Source: Opitutus sp. GAS368 (GTDB lineage Bacteria > Verrucomicrobiota > Verrucomicrobiia > Opitutales > Opitutaceae). From it: a DNA stretch of 44,877 nt. Location: positions 1-44,877 of the forward strand of contig CAMBRG010000014.1 in NCBI GenBank assembly GCA_945869845.1. The letters run 5' to 3'. Both the position numbers and the translations under genes were made by a program. This document shows, piece by piece, positions 17,605 through 26,529 of this stretch. The notes beneath the pieces are model-generated. The model saw only the letters and a program-made list of their open reading frames with translations, did no database searches and had not been told where the DNA came from. The stretch's first letter is position 1. Each line of letters starts with the position of its first letter.

Positions 17605-18501
17605 TCAGGCTGGCAGGGCGAGCTCGGCGGCGCGCTCGCGGAGGAGCGTGAGAAACTGTTCAGCGCCCCGGCTTTGGTAGCGTTGGAGATGGCGGATGAC
17701 GGCGAGCTCGCGCGTGGGAGAACCGCCGGAGAGGGCGATGTAGACGAGATTGGCTTTATCGGCCGGATCGCGCGCAACTTGGGGCAAGATGGAGATGCCG
17801 ACGCCAAGTGCGACGAGGGCCTTCACGGTGGCGACTTGGGCGCACCGGAACCCCACGCGCGGCTCGAAGTGATGGTCGCCGCAGAATCGCTGGATCTGAC
17901 TCGCGAGCGAGCTGGAGGTGCCGAGGATGACGAACGTCTCGCCCGCGAGATCGGGAGCCTTCACGCGAGGCTTCCGAGCCAGCGGATGGTCCTTGGCCAC
18001 GACGAGGAGCAGCGGTTCGGTGAGGAGCGGCACGATGGAGAGCCGGACGTCCTTGACGGGCAGGGCCACGATGGCGAGGTCGACCTCGCCCTCGACCGCG
18101 GCCCGGGTGAGATGGGTGCGGAAATCCTCACGCACATCGATTTGCAGATTGGGGTGACGCTCCCGGCACCGGGTGATGAGCGTGGGCAGCAAATAGGGAG
18201 CGACGGTCGGGATGGCGCCGACGGTGATGCGGCGTTCTAAGGTGGGGTGATCGCCCAGTTCTTTGGCGGCGTTTTCAATTTCGAACAGGATGCGGCGGGC
18301 GCGTTCGAGGAACACTTCGCCGGCCTCGGTGAGGACTGCTTTGCGACCGAGGCGGTGGAAGAGCTTTCGTCCGACTTCGCTTTCCAGATTGATTATCTGC
18401 TGGCTAAGCGATGGTTGGCTGATGTTTACGCGCTCCGATGCGCGGGTGAAATTGCCGGTTTCAGCGACGGCGACAACGTAGCGGAGTTGGTGGAGTTCCA
18501 T
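17605..18501 (-). CDS. LysR-type regulator, OxyR-like
   Basis: A 298-residue LysR protein. The N-terminal winged helix-turn-helix (MELHQLRYVVAVAETGNFTR, ISQPSLSQQIINLE, GRKLFHRLGRKAVLTEAG) is followed by a linker helix and a substrate-binding-like regulatory domain. That domain aligns by eye with OxyR: VGAIPTVAPYLLPTLI, then APDLAGETFVILG..SSSLASQIQRFC, then KALVALGVGISILP. In E. coli OxyR the matching segment is GHCLRDQAMGFC, so the peroxidatic Cys199 position is Ser here while Cys208 is kept. The family call is firm; the peroxide-sensing role is uncertain for that reason. An ATAG/CTAT operator covers its start codon, pointing to autoregulation. Confidence 0.88.
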   Translation of the reverse strand: MELHQLRYVVAVAETGNFTRASERVNISQPSLSQQIINLESEVGRKLFHRLGRKAVLTEAGEVFLERARRILFEIENAAKELGDHPTLERRITVGAIPTVAPYLLPTLITRCRERHPNLQIDVREDFRTHLTRAAVEGEVDLAIVALPVKDVRLSIVPLLTEPLLLVVAKDHPLARKPRVKAPDLAGETFVILGTSSSLASQIQRFCGDHHFEPRVGFRCAQVATVKALVALGVGISILPQVARDPADKANLVYIALSGGSPTRELAVIRHLQRYQSRGAEQFLTLLRERAAELALPA

Positions 18502-18546
18502 AGTCTATGACTATGATTAGAATAGTTAGATGTGATTTCAACTATT
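18500..18546. promoter_or_regulatory. OxyR-type operator overlapping the LysR start
   Basis: ATAG (18500), CTAT (18511) and ATAG (18522) lie at exactly the spacing of the OxyR consensus (ATAG-N7-CTAT-N7-ATAG-N7-CTAT); the fourth box is TGAT at 18533. AATAGTT (18521) also pairs with AACTATT (18540). It sits between the LysR gene and the divergent small gene. Confidence 0.65.
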
Positions 18547-18613
18547 GAAAGAGATACGGTAGGATAGGGGACCTGATCCTCCTTGGGTTAGGGATTCAAA
18601 CAAAGACAAACCT

Positions 18614-18796
18614 ATGAAAAACTACATCAATGCTTCGACGATCATCCCTAGCGCTACCGCTGCGATCGTGCTGCTGCTTTCTTTCGCTACCCTGGTCAAC
18701 GCGGACCTCGTTCTCGGCTTCGGCGCAGTGCTCGCACTGGGCCTGATCGCCACGCTCGAATACCGCCCAGGCCAGAAGAGTTTGCGGGGCCTCTAA
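18614..18796 (+). CDS. Small membrane protein, unknown
   Basis: A 60-residue protein not recognised as a known family. Two hydrophobic stretches (PSATAAIVLLLSFATLV and VLGFGAVLALGLIATLEY) predict two membrane spans, or a signal-like span plus one; the end YRPGQKSLRGL is basic. It is divergent from the OxyR-like gene, with the operator between, and is followed 28 bases later by a strong terminator. That makes a real, separately transcribed small gene likely. AAGACAAA precedes the ATG but no classic Shine-Dalgarno is seen. It could be a target of the LysR protein. Confidence 0.7.
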   Translation: MKNYINASTIIPSATAAIVLLLSFATLVNADLVLGFGAVLALGLIATLEYRPGQKSLRGL

Positions 18797-18824
18797 CCGA
18801 GGTTTCGTCAAACCCCTCCCGGCA

Positions 18825-18856
18825 ACGGGGCCGGAGCAATCCGGTCCCGTTTTTTT
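18825..18856 (+). terminator. Rho-independent terminator of the small gene
   Basis: ACGGGGCCGGA and TCCGGTCCCGT form an 11-bp stem (one G-T pair) with a GCAA loop, followed by TTTTTTT. Confidence 0.9.
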
Positions 18857-19017
18857 GCGCCCGGCGATCGGTTTTACCGCGGATGCAATGCCCTGCGGCG
18901 AGGTCGCCCGGTTTAGGGAGCGGAGCGAAGAGGGCTGCGTTGGCGCGCTCAGGTAGGTCGCTTTGGGCTCGGCGGTGCAGGCTTCGGCCCCAAACCGATC
19001 GATGCCGGCGATGGAAG

Positions 19018-19281
19018 TTAAGAATTGTGGGCGGCGAGCAGGCGCTGAAGTTGGTAGCGGCGGTAAAGAAACCGGCCGAGGTCACCGGCGAAGGCGACGA
19101 GAAAGGCGATGATGATGACCCAAGAAAGTTGCAGAGGAAATTTTAGGTAACGGCGGGCGATCATGATCACCACGCAACAGATGATGAAGAAAATGAAATG
19201 GCCGAGCACCACGCGGCGGGCTTTGCGGTGGGCCTCAATGAGGACGTGGAGCTCGGCGACGGTGGGTGGCGGACGGGGCAT
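19018..19281 (-). CDS. Small membrane protein, hypothetical
   Basis: An 87-residue protein with two predicted membrane spans (GHFIFFIICCVVIMIA and LSWVIIIAFLVAFAGDLGRF), a basic loop between them (RRYLKFPLQ) and a basic tail (LYRRYQLQRLLAAHN). No family is recognised. The start ATG 19281 follows a normal coding profile, and its neighbours on both sides are non-coding. It is an isolated minus-strand gene. Confidence is moderate, because only hydrophobicity supports it. Confidence 0.6.
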   Translation of the reverse strand: MPRPPPTVAELHVLIEAHRKARRVVLGHFIFFIICCVVIMIARRYLKFPLQLSWVIIIAFLVAFAGDLGRFLYRRYQLQRLLAAHNS

Positions 19282-19992
19282 CAGGTGATTGTGCGGCGGA
19301 GGGCGCGGTTTGAACTAGCGAGCGAGGGCGGGCTGGGCTAGCCAGCGGATTTCCAGTTTCATCGCGATACGTGATGCGATCAACACGCGCGGGGCGCAGG
19401 GTGCCAAGCGCGAAGGCGGCGGAATTTTTTGGTGAAGGGGGAACGTGCGGGGTGATTCGCGCCGGCGAGGCCCGAGGTGAACGGCCGCATCGCTGGGCTT
19501 TTTAAGAAGGAGGAATCTGCCATGAGCTTTTGGCAACGAGATGAAAGGTGATGCCGGCGGGGCAAAGCAACGCGGCGTGAAAAAGGCCCGCGGCGTCGGC
19601 GGGGGTGCCGCGCCGGCGCGAGCAGCGGCAAGCGTGGCGGCGGTCGCGCCCGGTGGCGTGCACGTCGAAGCCGCCGTTGAAAGTCGAGACGGTGGGAAGG
19701 GTCGCACCCGCGCCCAAGAATCGACCTGATGTGCGGGACGGGCTCAGGCCGGAGAAGGCCGGGTGGTAAGCCGCAGGGTGGGTGCGAGGGGCAACGCGGA
19801 GTTCGCCGGTGTAGAGACGGTTGCGGCGAACGGTCCACGTGACCGGTGAGGCGGTGGGCGAGGGCTCACCCTAAATGTTACAAATAATCGGGCGATCAAA
19901 CGGGATGCCGGCCACGCTCTGATGGGCGCGGCTATCTCCGGGGTTGCAAAGCGGGGTATTTGCGAGAGGTTGAGCGGTTTAATTCGTCACCT
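19282..19992. other. Gap with no supported gene
   Basis: About 710 bases. Several Arg/Pro/Ala-rich frames are open, but none matches a family. On the minus strand one frame is open from roughly 19875 to a TAA near 19502 (VRRNRLYTGELRVAPRTH..., FHAALLCPAGITFHLVAKSS). It looks more protein-like than the rest and may be a decayed gene, but it lacks a good start codon. No hairpin terminator or tRNA is seen. Confidence 0.5.
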
Positions 19993-21651
19993 ATGCTCAA
20001 AAAATTTCTCGCGAAGTTGCGCGAAAAAATCGCCCCCGCCAAAAAACCAGCCTCGGCCGCAGCCGCATCGACGCCGGCAAAGCCCGCAGCGCGGGAGTAT
20101 GATGGTCGCCGGCAAGGCGGCGACGGAGCGCGTCGCGGCGAGGGGCATGGCCAAGGCCGCGGCGGCTATGGGCGTGGCAACGGCGAAGGCCGCGGTGAAG
20201 GCCGGTCCAGCCGCGGTAGTAGCGGTGAGCCGCGCCGAGATTTTCAGCCTCGGAGCGGAGAGCGTGGTGGCCGCGGCGCCGGTCGCGGAGAAGGCGGCGG
20301 GAGTGGCCGGCGGGATGATTTTCGCGGCGACAGCCGTGGCCCGCGCGAGCCGCGGGAGCGCCCGGTCATCGACAAGAATTACGACCACCCGCGCGCGGCG
20401 CCGATCAAGCCGGCGGTGCCGATCGAGGTGCCGAAGATGGACACGGCATTTACCAAGCTTGGGCTGTCGGATGCGTTGGCGTTTGGGGTGCAGGAGATGG
20501 GCTATGTCGAGCCCACCCCGATTCAGGCGCAGGCGATCCCAGTGGTGTTGTCCGGCCGCGATCTGATCGGTTCGGCGCAGACCGGTACGGGTAAGACGGC
20601 GGCGTTTGCTCTGCCGATCATCCAGAAACTCGGCACCCACGGAAAACTGCGTTGCCTGATCCTTGAGCCGACGCGGGAACTGGCGCTGCAGGTGGAGGAA
20701 GCGTTTCAGAAATTTTCCAAATTTACCGATCTGCGCGTAACCATCGTCTACGGCGGCGTGGGCTACGGCAAACAGCTGGAGGATCTGCGCGGCGGGATCG
20801 ACATTCTGGCGGCGACGCCGGGGCGGCTGCTCGACCACATGGAGCAAGGCAACGTGTCGTTGGCCAACGTGGACATCCTCGTGCTCGACGAAGTGGATCG
20901 CATGTTGGACATGGGGTTTCTGCCGGACGTGAAGCGGATCGTGCAGAAGACGCCGAATACGCGGCAGACGCTGTTCTTCACGGCGACGGTGCCACCGGAG
21001 ATCGCATCGTTGGCAAGTTGGGCGTTGAAAGATCCGGCGCGCGTCGAGATCGGGCGGCAACGCTCGGTCGCGGAGACGATCGCCCACGCGTTTTACCCTG
21101 TGGTGGCATCGCAAAAATTCGATCTGCTGCAGCTGTTGTTGGAGCAGACGGATTTCAAGAGCGTGATCATTTTTGCCCGCACGCGGATGGGCTCGGACCG
21201 CATCGCGGACCGGCTTCAGCGCAAGGGTCACACGGTCGGCGTGCTGCACTCTGACCGTAGCCAGCGCGAGCGCATCGAGGCGCTCGAGGGGTTCAAGTCA
21301 GGCAAATTTGAAGTGCTCGTGGCGACGGATATCGCGGCGCGCGGCTTAGACATCGCGGGCGTCTCCCACGTGATCAACTACGACGTGCCGGAGAATGCCG
21401 AGGACTACGTGCACCGCATCGGACGCACGGGCCGCGCGCAGAACACCGGCGACGCGTTTACGCTCGTGACTGAGGAAGACGTGCGCGACGCGCGCAGCAT
21501 CGAGCGGTTCACGGGCATGACGATCGAGCGGAAGAAGATCGAGGGTTTCCCCTATATCTACTCGGCGCTCTTTGACGAGAAGGCCCAGGCGGAAGTCGCG
21601 GCGGCGGCGGCGAAACCGGTGAGCCGGCTGCACCGCGGCGTGCGGCGCTGA
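19993..21651 (+). CDS. DEAD-box ATP-dependent RNA helicase
   Basis: A 552-residue helicase. Residues 1-120 are basic and low-complexity, with many RGG/GRG repeats (GQGRGGYGRGNGEGRGEGR), a likely RNA-binding arm. The core shows the Q motif (PTPIQAQAIPVV), motif I AQTGTGKT, Ia PTRELALQ, motif II DEVD (in place of DEAD), motif III TAT (in place of SAT), IV VIIFARTR, V ATDIAARGLDI and VI YVHRIGRTGRA. Such enzymes unwind RNA in ribosome assembly or cold adaptation. ATG 19993 gives a natural MLKKFLAKLREKIAP start; an upstream TTG at 19960 is less likely. It is a single gene ended by a strong terminator. Confidence 0.95.
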   Translation: MLKKFLAKLREKIAPAKKPASAAAASTPAKPAAREYDGRRQGGDGARRGEGHGQGRGGYGRGNGEGRGEGRSSRGSSGEPRRDFQPRSGERGGRGAGRGEGGGSGRRDDFRGDSRGPREPRERPVIDKNYDHPRAAPIKPAVPIEVPKMDTAFTKLGLSDALAFGVQEMGYVEPTPIQAQAIPVVLSGRDLIGSAQTGTGKTAAFALPIIQKLGTHGKLRCLILEPTRELALQVEEAFQKFSKFTDLRVTIVYGGVGYGKQLEDLRGGIDILAATPGRLLDHMEQGNVSLANVDILVLDEVDRMLDMGFLPDVKRIVQKTPNTRQTLFFTATVPPEIASLASWALKDPARVEIGRQRSVAETIAHAFYPVVASQKFDLLQLLLEQTDFKSVIIFARTRMGSDRIADRLQRKGHTVGVLHSDRSQRERIEALEGFKSGKFEVLVATDIAARGLDIAGVSHVINYDVPENAEDYVHRIGRTGRAQNTGDAFTLVTEEDVRDARSIERFTGMTIERKKIEGFPYIYSALFDEKAQAEVAAAAAKPVSRLHRGVRR

Positions 21652-21676
21652 GCGAGCGGATGCAGTGAAATCAAAG

Positions 21677-21699
21677 GCCGGTGCGAACCGGCTTTTTTT
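21677..21699 (+). terminator. Terminator after the DEAD-box helicase
   Basis: GCCGGT and ACCGGC pair around a GCGA loop, followed by seven T. It separates the helicase from the arsR operon, and argues against an arsR start upstream of it at 21665. Confidence 0.9.
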
Positions 21700-21769
21700 G
21701 CGTCCGGTTTCTGCCTCAATCCAACGATCGCGCTTGAGTCATATTCCTTGGCAAGCATACGAGTTGGGT

Positions 21770-22153
21770 GTGGATCTGATCAAAATCTACGAATGCCTGT
21801 GCGACCGGACGCGGTTGCGGTTGCTCAACGTGCTGGCGCAGGGGCCGGTGTGCGTATGTCACTTTCAGGCGGTGCTCGGGGAGCCGCAGGTAAAGATTTC
21901 CAAGCATCTCGGGTATCTGCGAGAGCGCGGTCTGGTGGAATGTGAGCGGCATGGAAACTGGGTGGTCTATGCGTTGCCGGCGAAGCCCTCGCGGGAGCTG
22001 AAGGTGAATCTGGCGTGTCTGCAGGACTGCGCGCGGGAGCATGCGGTGTTTAAACGCGATCTGGCGCGGTTGAAGAAGATCGAGCCGGCGTGCGCGTGGG
22101 TGCGGGCGGGCGAGCCGGAGAAGGCGCCGGGGCAAGTGCGGTGCGGCTGCTAG
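21770..22153 (+). CDS. arsR: ArsR-family arsenic-responsive repressor
   Basis: A winged-helix repressor of about 127 residues. It opens [20 protein letters not shown], then has [20 protein letters not shown] with the Cys-Val-Cys As(III) site of ArsR in the DNA-recognition region, and [16 protein letters not shown] as the wing. The C-terminus adds further Cys ([17 protein letters not shown]). It represses the operon and lets go on binding arsenite. The start is uncertain: GTG 21770 is chosen because it begins the conserved fold; TTG 21764 or 21734, or the GTG at 21665 (which overlaps the upstream terminator), are alternatives. gapdh begins 25 bases after its stop. Confidence 0.88.
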   Translation: MDLIKIYECLCDRTRLRLLNVLAQGPVCVCHFQAVLGEPQVKISKHLGYLRERGLVECERHGNWVVYALPAKPSRELKVNLACLQDCAREHAVFKRDLARLKKIEPACAWVRAGEPEKAPGQVRCGC

Positions 22154-22178
22154 GGCGCGGTGGGAGAAGACTTTTAAC

Positions 22179-23192
22179 ATGAAGAAAACGAAAATTGGCA
22201 TCAACGGGTTTGGGCGGATCGGGCGGCTGACGCTGCGGGCGGCTTGGGATTGGCCGGAATTTGATTGGGCGCTGATCAATGATCCGAAAGGCGGCGCGGA
22301 GTGCGCGGCGCACTTGCTCACCTTCGACTCGGTGCAAGGCCGCTGGGCGCACGAGGCGAAGGCCGAAGCCGGCGCGATCAAGGTAGCCGGGCGCAGCATC
22401 GCGTTTTCAGAGAAGAGCAAGCCGGGCGACGTGGATTGGGCGGCGCACGGGGTGGAGATCGTGTTGGAGTGCAGTGGAAAGTTTCGCACGCCGGCAGAGC
22501 TCGCGGCGTATTTTGAACGCGGCGTGAAGAAGGTGATCGTGGCGGCGCCGGTGAAGGGCGGGGCGCTAAACATCGTGATGGGCGTGAACGACGGTCTCTA
22601 TGAACCGGCGAAGCATCATCTGCTGACGAACGCGTCTTGCACGACCAACTGTCTCGCGCCGGTGGTAAAGGTGATGCACGAGGGCATCGGCATCGAGCAT
22701 GGGGCCATCACGACGTTGCACGACGTGACGAACACGCAGACGCTCGTCGATGCGCCGCACAAGGATCTGCGGCGGGCGCGGGCGGCGGGGATGTCGCTCA
22801 TTCCGACGACGACCGGGAGCGCGACGGCCATCGGGATGATTTACCCCGAGCTGCTCGGGAAGCTGAACGGCCACGCGGTGCGGGTGCCGTTGCTCACGGG
22901 CTCGCTCACGGATTGTGTTTTTCAGATGCAGCGGGACACGACGATCGAGGAAGTGAACGCGCTGCTGAAGGCGGCGAGCGAGAGTGGGCCGCTAAAAGGG
23001 ATTTTGGGTTATGAGGAGCGGCCGTTGGTATCGATTGATTACAAGGGGAGTCCGCTGTCGGCGACGGTGGACGCACTTTCGACGATGGTCGTGAACGGGC
23101 GGATGGTAAAAATCTACGCGTGGTATGACAACGAGTGGGGTTACTCGAACCGGATGGCGGAACTGACGCGGAAGGTGGCGAGCACGCTCTGA
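22179..23192 (+). CDS. gapdh: Glyceraldehyde-3-phosphate dehydrogenase, ArsJ-associated
   Basis: A 337-residue type I GAPDH. The NAD site is [16 protein letters not shown], the catalytic Cys lies in [15 protein letters not shown], the catalytic His is in the [15 protein letters not shown] stretch, and the C-terminus is [16 protein letters not shown]. Placed between arsR and arsJ, it is the type that uses arsenate in place of phosphate to make 1-arseno-3-phosphoglycerate, which ArsJ then exports. The residue D34-type specificity site reads NDPKG. Arsenate specificity is inferred from context, since the enzyme itself would also work with phosphate. The ATG has a short gap from arsR. Confidence 0.93.
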   Translation: MKKTKIGINGFGRIGRLTLRAAWDWPEFDWALINDPKGGAECAAHLLTFDSVQGRWAHEAKAEAGAIKVAGRSIAFSEKSKPGDVDWAAHGVEIVLECSGKFRTPAELAAYFERGVKKVIVAAPVKGGALNIVMGVNDGLYEPAKHHLLTNASCTTNCLAPVVKVMHEGIGIEHGAITTLHDVTNTQTLVDAPHKDLRRARAAGMSLIPTTTGSATAIGMIYPELLGKLNGHAVRVPLLTGSLTDCVFQMQRDTTIEEVNALLKAASESGPLKGILGYEERPLVSIDYKGSPLSATVDALSTMVVNGRMVKIYAWYDNEWGYSNRMAELTRKVASTL

Positions 23193-23228
23193 AAAATTGG
23201 GCGCCCGCGAGGGACGCCCTATCACCTG

Positions 23229-24476
23229 ATGAATCTCAGAAATTACATCGTCGTCACGGCGGCCTACTGGGGGTTCACGCTCACGGACGGGGCGCTGCGG
23301 ATGCTGGTGCTGCTGCACTTCGCGCAGCAGGGATTTAGTCCGGTGCGGCTGGCGCTGTTGTTTTTGTTTTACGAGTTTTTCGGGATCGTCACGAATTTGT
23401 TCGGCGGGTGGCTGGCGAGCCGGATGGGGCTGCGGGTGACGCTGCTCGCGGGGCTGGGCTTGCAGGTGGTAGCGCTGGGGATGCTCGGGGCGTTGAACCC
23501 GGCGTGGACGGCGGGGATCGCGCTCGGCTACGTGATGGCGGCGCAGGCGCTTTCGGGAATCGCCAAGGATCTCACGAAGATGAGCTCGAAGAGCGCAATC
23601 AAGGTGCTGGTGCCGGGCGGCGAGGAAGGGCGTGGGGCGCTGTTTCGATGGGTGGCGATTTTGACCGGTTCGAAGAACGCGCTGAAGGGCGTGGGCTTTT
23701 TTCTCGGCGGGTTTTTGCTGAGTGTGGCGGGATTTGCCGGCGCGCTGTGGGCGATGGCGGCGGGACTGGCGGTGATGTTGGCCGGGGCTTGGGCGGTGTT
23801 GCCGGCGGCGATGGGCAAGGCGAAGCAGAAGGCGGGTTGGCGGGAGCTGTTTGCGAAGAGCCGGCCGGTGAACGTGCTCTCGGCAGCGCGGTTCTTTTTG
23901 TTCGGGGCGCGCGACATCTGGTTCGTGGTGGGTGTGCCGGTTTTCCTGAGTGGATCGCTCGGTTGGAGCGGAGCACGGGTGGGGACGTTTATGGCGTTTT
24001 GGGTGATTGGCTACGGGCTCGTGCAGTCGCTCGCGCCGGCAGTTTTTCGCGGGCGCGCGCCGGGCGGCGGGGTGGCGGCGGGGCTGGCTTTTATGCTCGC
24101 GGCGGTGGCGGCGGGTGTGCCGCTGCTGCTCGGGACAGGGCTGCCGGCGGGCGGCGTGATTGTGGGCGGGCTGGCGGTGTTCGGGGTGGTGTTTGCGCTG
24201 AACTCGGCGGTCCATTCCTACCTGATTTTGGATTACACGGACGGCGACAAGATCGCGTTGAACGTAGGGTTTTACTACATGGCGAACGCGGGCGGGCGGC
24301 TCGTGGGGTGCTTGTTGTCGGGGGTGCTGTTTCAATTCGGCGGGCTCGCGGGGTGTCTGTGGGGCACGTTCGGGTTTACGTTGGCGGCGGGGGTGATCGC
24401 GTTGGCGTTGCCGCGGACGGCGGCACATCCGGAAAAACTCGCGGCGGCGAGAGTGGGTGCGGACGGCGGCGATTGA
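23229..24476 (+). CDS. arsJ: ArsJ, MFS exporter of 1-arseno-3-phosphoglycerate
   Basis: A 415-residue MFS membrane protein with about 12 spans. The opening MNLRNYIVVTAAYWGFTLTD and GALRMLVLLHFAQQGFSPVR are characteristic of ArsJ, as are LFYEFFGIVTNLFGGWLASR and LSGIAKDLTKMSSKSAIKVL. The product exports the unstable arseno-phosphoglycerate made by the adjacent GAPDH; it breaks down to arsenate outside. It lies 36 bases after gapdh. No arsC, arsB or acr3 is in the window. The later half contains long Ala/Gly stretches. The identification is strong because both the protein and the gapdh pairing fit. Confidence 0.93.
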   Translation: MNLRNYIVVTAAYWGFTLTDGALRMLVLLHFAQQGFSPVRLALLFLFYEFFGIVTNLFGGWLASRMGLRVTLLAGLGLQVVALGMLGALNPAWTAGIALGYVMAAQALSGIAKDLTKMSSKSAIKVLVPGGEEGRGALFRWVAILTGSKNALKGVGFFLGGFLLSVAGFAGALWAMAAGLAVMLAGAWAVLPAAMGKAKQKAGWRELFAKSRPVNVLSAARFFLFGARDIWFVVGVPVFLSGSLGWSGARVGTFMAFWVIGYGLVQSLAPAVFRGRAPGGGVAAGLAFMLAAVAAGVPLLLGTGLPAGGVIVGGLAVFGVVFALNSAVHSYLILDYTDGDKIALNVGFYYMANAGGRLVGCLLSGVLFQFGGLAGCLWGTFGFTLAAGVIALALPRTAAHPEKLAAARVGADGGD

Positions 24477-24641
24477 GTTGGAGCGGAGTGAGGACTTTCC
24501 CCGGAACTCCAGAACTCCCTGGATTTTTTTGTTCGAGCCAGGAGGGCTGCCGTTGGCTGATGGCAAGGGGAAGTTTGCCGGGAGTGAACGGAGTAGGGCT
24601 TGCGCTGAGCGCGGGCGGGCGGAGATGGTGGCGTCTTACGC

Positions 24642-25241
24642 ATGAAACTGGACATTCCAGCGGGCGATTTCGCCGGCTACATTTTTGATCTGGATGGGAC
24701 CTTAATCGACTCGATGCCGATCCACTACGTGGCTTGGGATGCGGCGATGCGGCGGGCGGGGTTGCGGGAGAAGCTGAGCGAAGAGTTGTTTTATTCGCTC
24801 GGGGGCGTGCCGACGCGCCGGGTGGCGGAACTGATCGGGCAGCACTACGGACTCACGGTGGACGTGGAGCGGGTTTTCCACGAGAAGGAGGCGTTTTTCG
24901 CGGAGAAACTCGCGGGTGTGACGTTGATCGAGCCGGTGGTGGCGGTGGCGCGGGAGGTGGCCAAAACGCGGCCGGTGGCGATCGCCTCGGGCGGGCCGCG
25001 GGAGATCGTAGAACGGTCGCTGGCGTTGAGCGGATTGGCGCCGTTATTTCCGGTGGTGGTGTCGGCGGATGACGTGGTGCACGGGAAGCCGTCGCCGGAT
25101 ATGTTTCTGTTGGCCGCGAAACGGATGGGTGTGCCGGCGGAACGGTGTCTGGTGTTTGAAGACGCGGAGCCTGGAATGCGCGCGGCCGAGGCCGCGGGGA
25201 TGCCGTGGGTGCGGGTCGACAGCCGCAAAATCAAGGGGTGA
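24642..25241 (+). CDS. HAD-superfamily phosphatase, beta-phosphoglucomutase-like
   Basis: A 199-residue HAD hydrolase. Motif I is FDLDGTLIDSMPIHYVAW, with the Asp nucleophile and Asp acid; the cap helix includes LFYSLGGVPTRRVAELIG. Motif II is AIASGGPREIV, motif III has the Lys in VHGKPSPDMFLLAAKRMGV and motif IV is LVFEDAEPGMRAAEAAGM. It belongs to the phosphoglycolate phosphatase / beta-PGM group; the substrate is unknown. It follows arsJ after 165 bases on the same strand, so it may belong to the arsenic operon, but no terminator or promoter decides this. Confidence 0.88.
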   Translation: MKLDIPAGDFAGYIFDLDGTLIDSMPIHYVAWDAAMRRAGLREKLSEELFYSLGGVPTRRVAELIGQHYGLTVDVERVFHEKEAFFAEKLAGVTLIEPVVAVAREVAKTRPVAIASGGPREIVERSLALSGLAPLFPVVVSADDVVHGKPSPDMFLLAAKRMGVPAERCLVFEDAEPGMRAAEAAGMPWVRVDSRKIKG

Positions 25242-25425
25242 GGCGGCGGATGGCGCCGCCGAGTTCGCCGGTTTCGAAATGAAAGTCGGACGCCGGCGGA
25301 GTGACCGGTGGGTGGGCAGATGATACCTGAGGGAGGAGGATTAGCGCAGGAAATAGGTAAGGGCGGAACCTAAGAAAATGATTTCGGGCTTTCTTGGTGG
25401 TGTTGATTCGTGTTCCGCTCAGGGG

Positions 25426-26529
25426 ATGAAACTAGAGACGTTGGTCAAACCGTCGGTGCGCACCCAGCCGAGCTACGAACCGGGTAAGCCGATCGAGGAT
25501 GTGGCGCGGGAGCTGGGCCTAGATCCGGCAACGATCATAAAACTGGCGTCGAATGAGAATCCTTGGGGGCCGTCGCCGAAGGCACTGGCGGCAGCGAAGG
25601 CGGCATTGGACCACAGCGAGCTTTATCCTGACGGCGGCTGTTTTGCTCTACGGCAGAAACTGGCGGCGGTGCACGGCCTCGGAGCGGATCAGTTTATCAT
25701 CGGCAACGGCTCGAACGAGATCATCGAGCTGTTGGGTCATGTCTTTTTGGGCCCGGAGGACGAAGTGGTTTTCGGCGGACCCGCGTTTGTGGTTTATAAA
25801 CTGGTGACGCTGCTGTTCGGGGCAAAGGTGGTGGAGGTGCCGTTGCAGCACTGGCGGCACGACCTCGCCGGGATGACGCGTGCGATCACGCCGCGAACGA
25901 AGTTGGTCTTTGTGGCGAGCCCGAACAATCCGACCGGGACGGCGAACGATGCGGCCGAATTGACGGCTTGGGCGCGGGCGTTGCCGGAGCACGTGATCGC
26001 GGTGTTCGACGAGGCGTATGCGGAGTATCTGGCCCCGGGAACGGCGATGGACCTGCGGCCGTTGATTGCGGAAGGCCGAAAGGTGATCGGCCTGCGGACG
26101 TTTTCGAAAATATACGGGTTGGCCTCGTTACGGGTCGGCTACGGTTATGCCGGGGCGGAATTAGCGGCTTGGTTGAACCGGGTGCGGCAACCGTTTAACG
26201 TCAATGCCATCGCGCAGGTGGCGGCAACGGCGGCTTTGGACGATCGAGAATTCGCGGAGAAATGTGCCCGGGAGAATCGGACCGGACTGGTGCAAATTGA
26301 GGCGGGGTTGCGTGAGCAGGGGTTGGAGTGGGTGCCGAGCGTGGCAAACTTCATGTTGGTCAAAGTGGGCGATGGCGCGCGGGTTTTCGGTGCGTTGCAG
26401 GCGCGCGGGGTGATCGTGCGGCCGGTGAAGATTTATGGATTGCCCGACTGGATCCGGGTAACGGTGGGCACGCCCGAGCAGAATGCTCGGCTGTTGGCGG
26501 AACTGAAGGTGGCGCTGGCGAGCCGTTAA
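25426..26529 (+). CDS. hisC: Histidinol-phosphate aminotransferase
   Basis: A 367-residue PLP-dependent aminotransferase of fold type I. It opens VKPSVRTQPSYEPGKPIEDV and KLASNENPWGPSPKALAA; the PLP/phosphate-binding residues appear in IIGNGSNEIIELL, SPNNPTGTAND and VFDEAYAEYL, and the catalytic Lys in LRTFSKIYGLASLRVGY. HisC makes histidinol phosphate from imidazole-acetol phosphate in histidine biosynthesis; some also act on aromatic amino acids. ATG 26426-type alternatives are absent; ATG 25426 is preferred to an in-frame ATG at 25378, whose extra 16 residues match nothing. No other his genes lie nearby. Confidence 0.92.
   Translation: MKLETLVKPSVRTQPSYEPGKPIEDVARELGLDPATIIKLASNENPWGPSPKALAAAKAALDHSELYPDGGCFALRQKLAAVHGLGADQFIIGNGSNEIIELLGHVFLGPEDEVVFGGPAFVVYKLVTLLFGAKVVEVPLQHWRHDLAGMTRAITPRTKLVFVASPNNPTGTANDAAELTAWARALPEHVIAVFDEAYAEYLAPGTAMDLRPLIAEGRKVIGLRTFSKIYGLASLRVGYGYAGAELAAWLNRVRQPFNVNAIAQVAATAALDDREFAEKCARENRTGLVQIEAGLREQGLEWVPSVANFMLVKVGDGARVFGALQARGVIVRPVKIYGLPDWIRVTVGTPEQNARLLAELKVALASR

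Noticed and set aside
19380-19838. Minus-strand frame of 152 codons before the DEAD-box helicase
   Set aside because: Mostly Arg/Pro/Ser, without start signals or family resemblance; a different frame in the same gap looks slightly more protein-like but lacks a start.
21665-21769. Longer arsR start at GTG 21665
   Set aside because: The extra 35 residues are coded by the helicase terminator hairpin and its T-run, so initiation there is unlikely.
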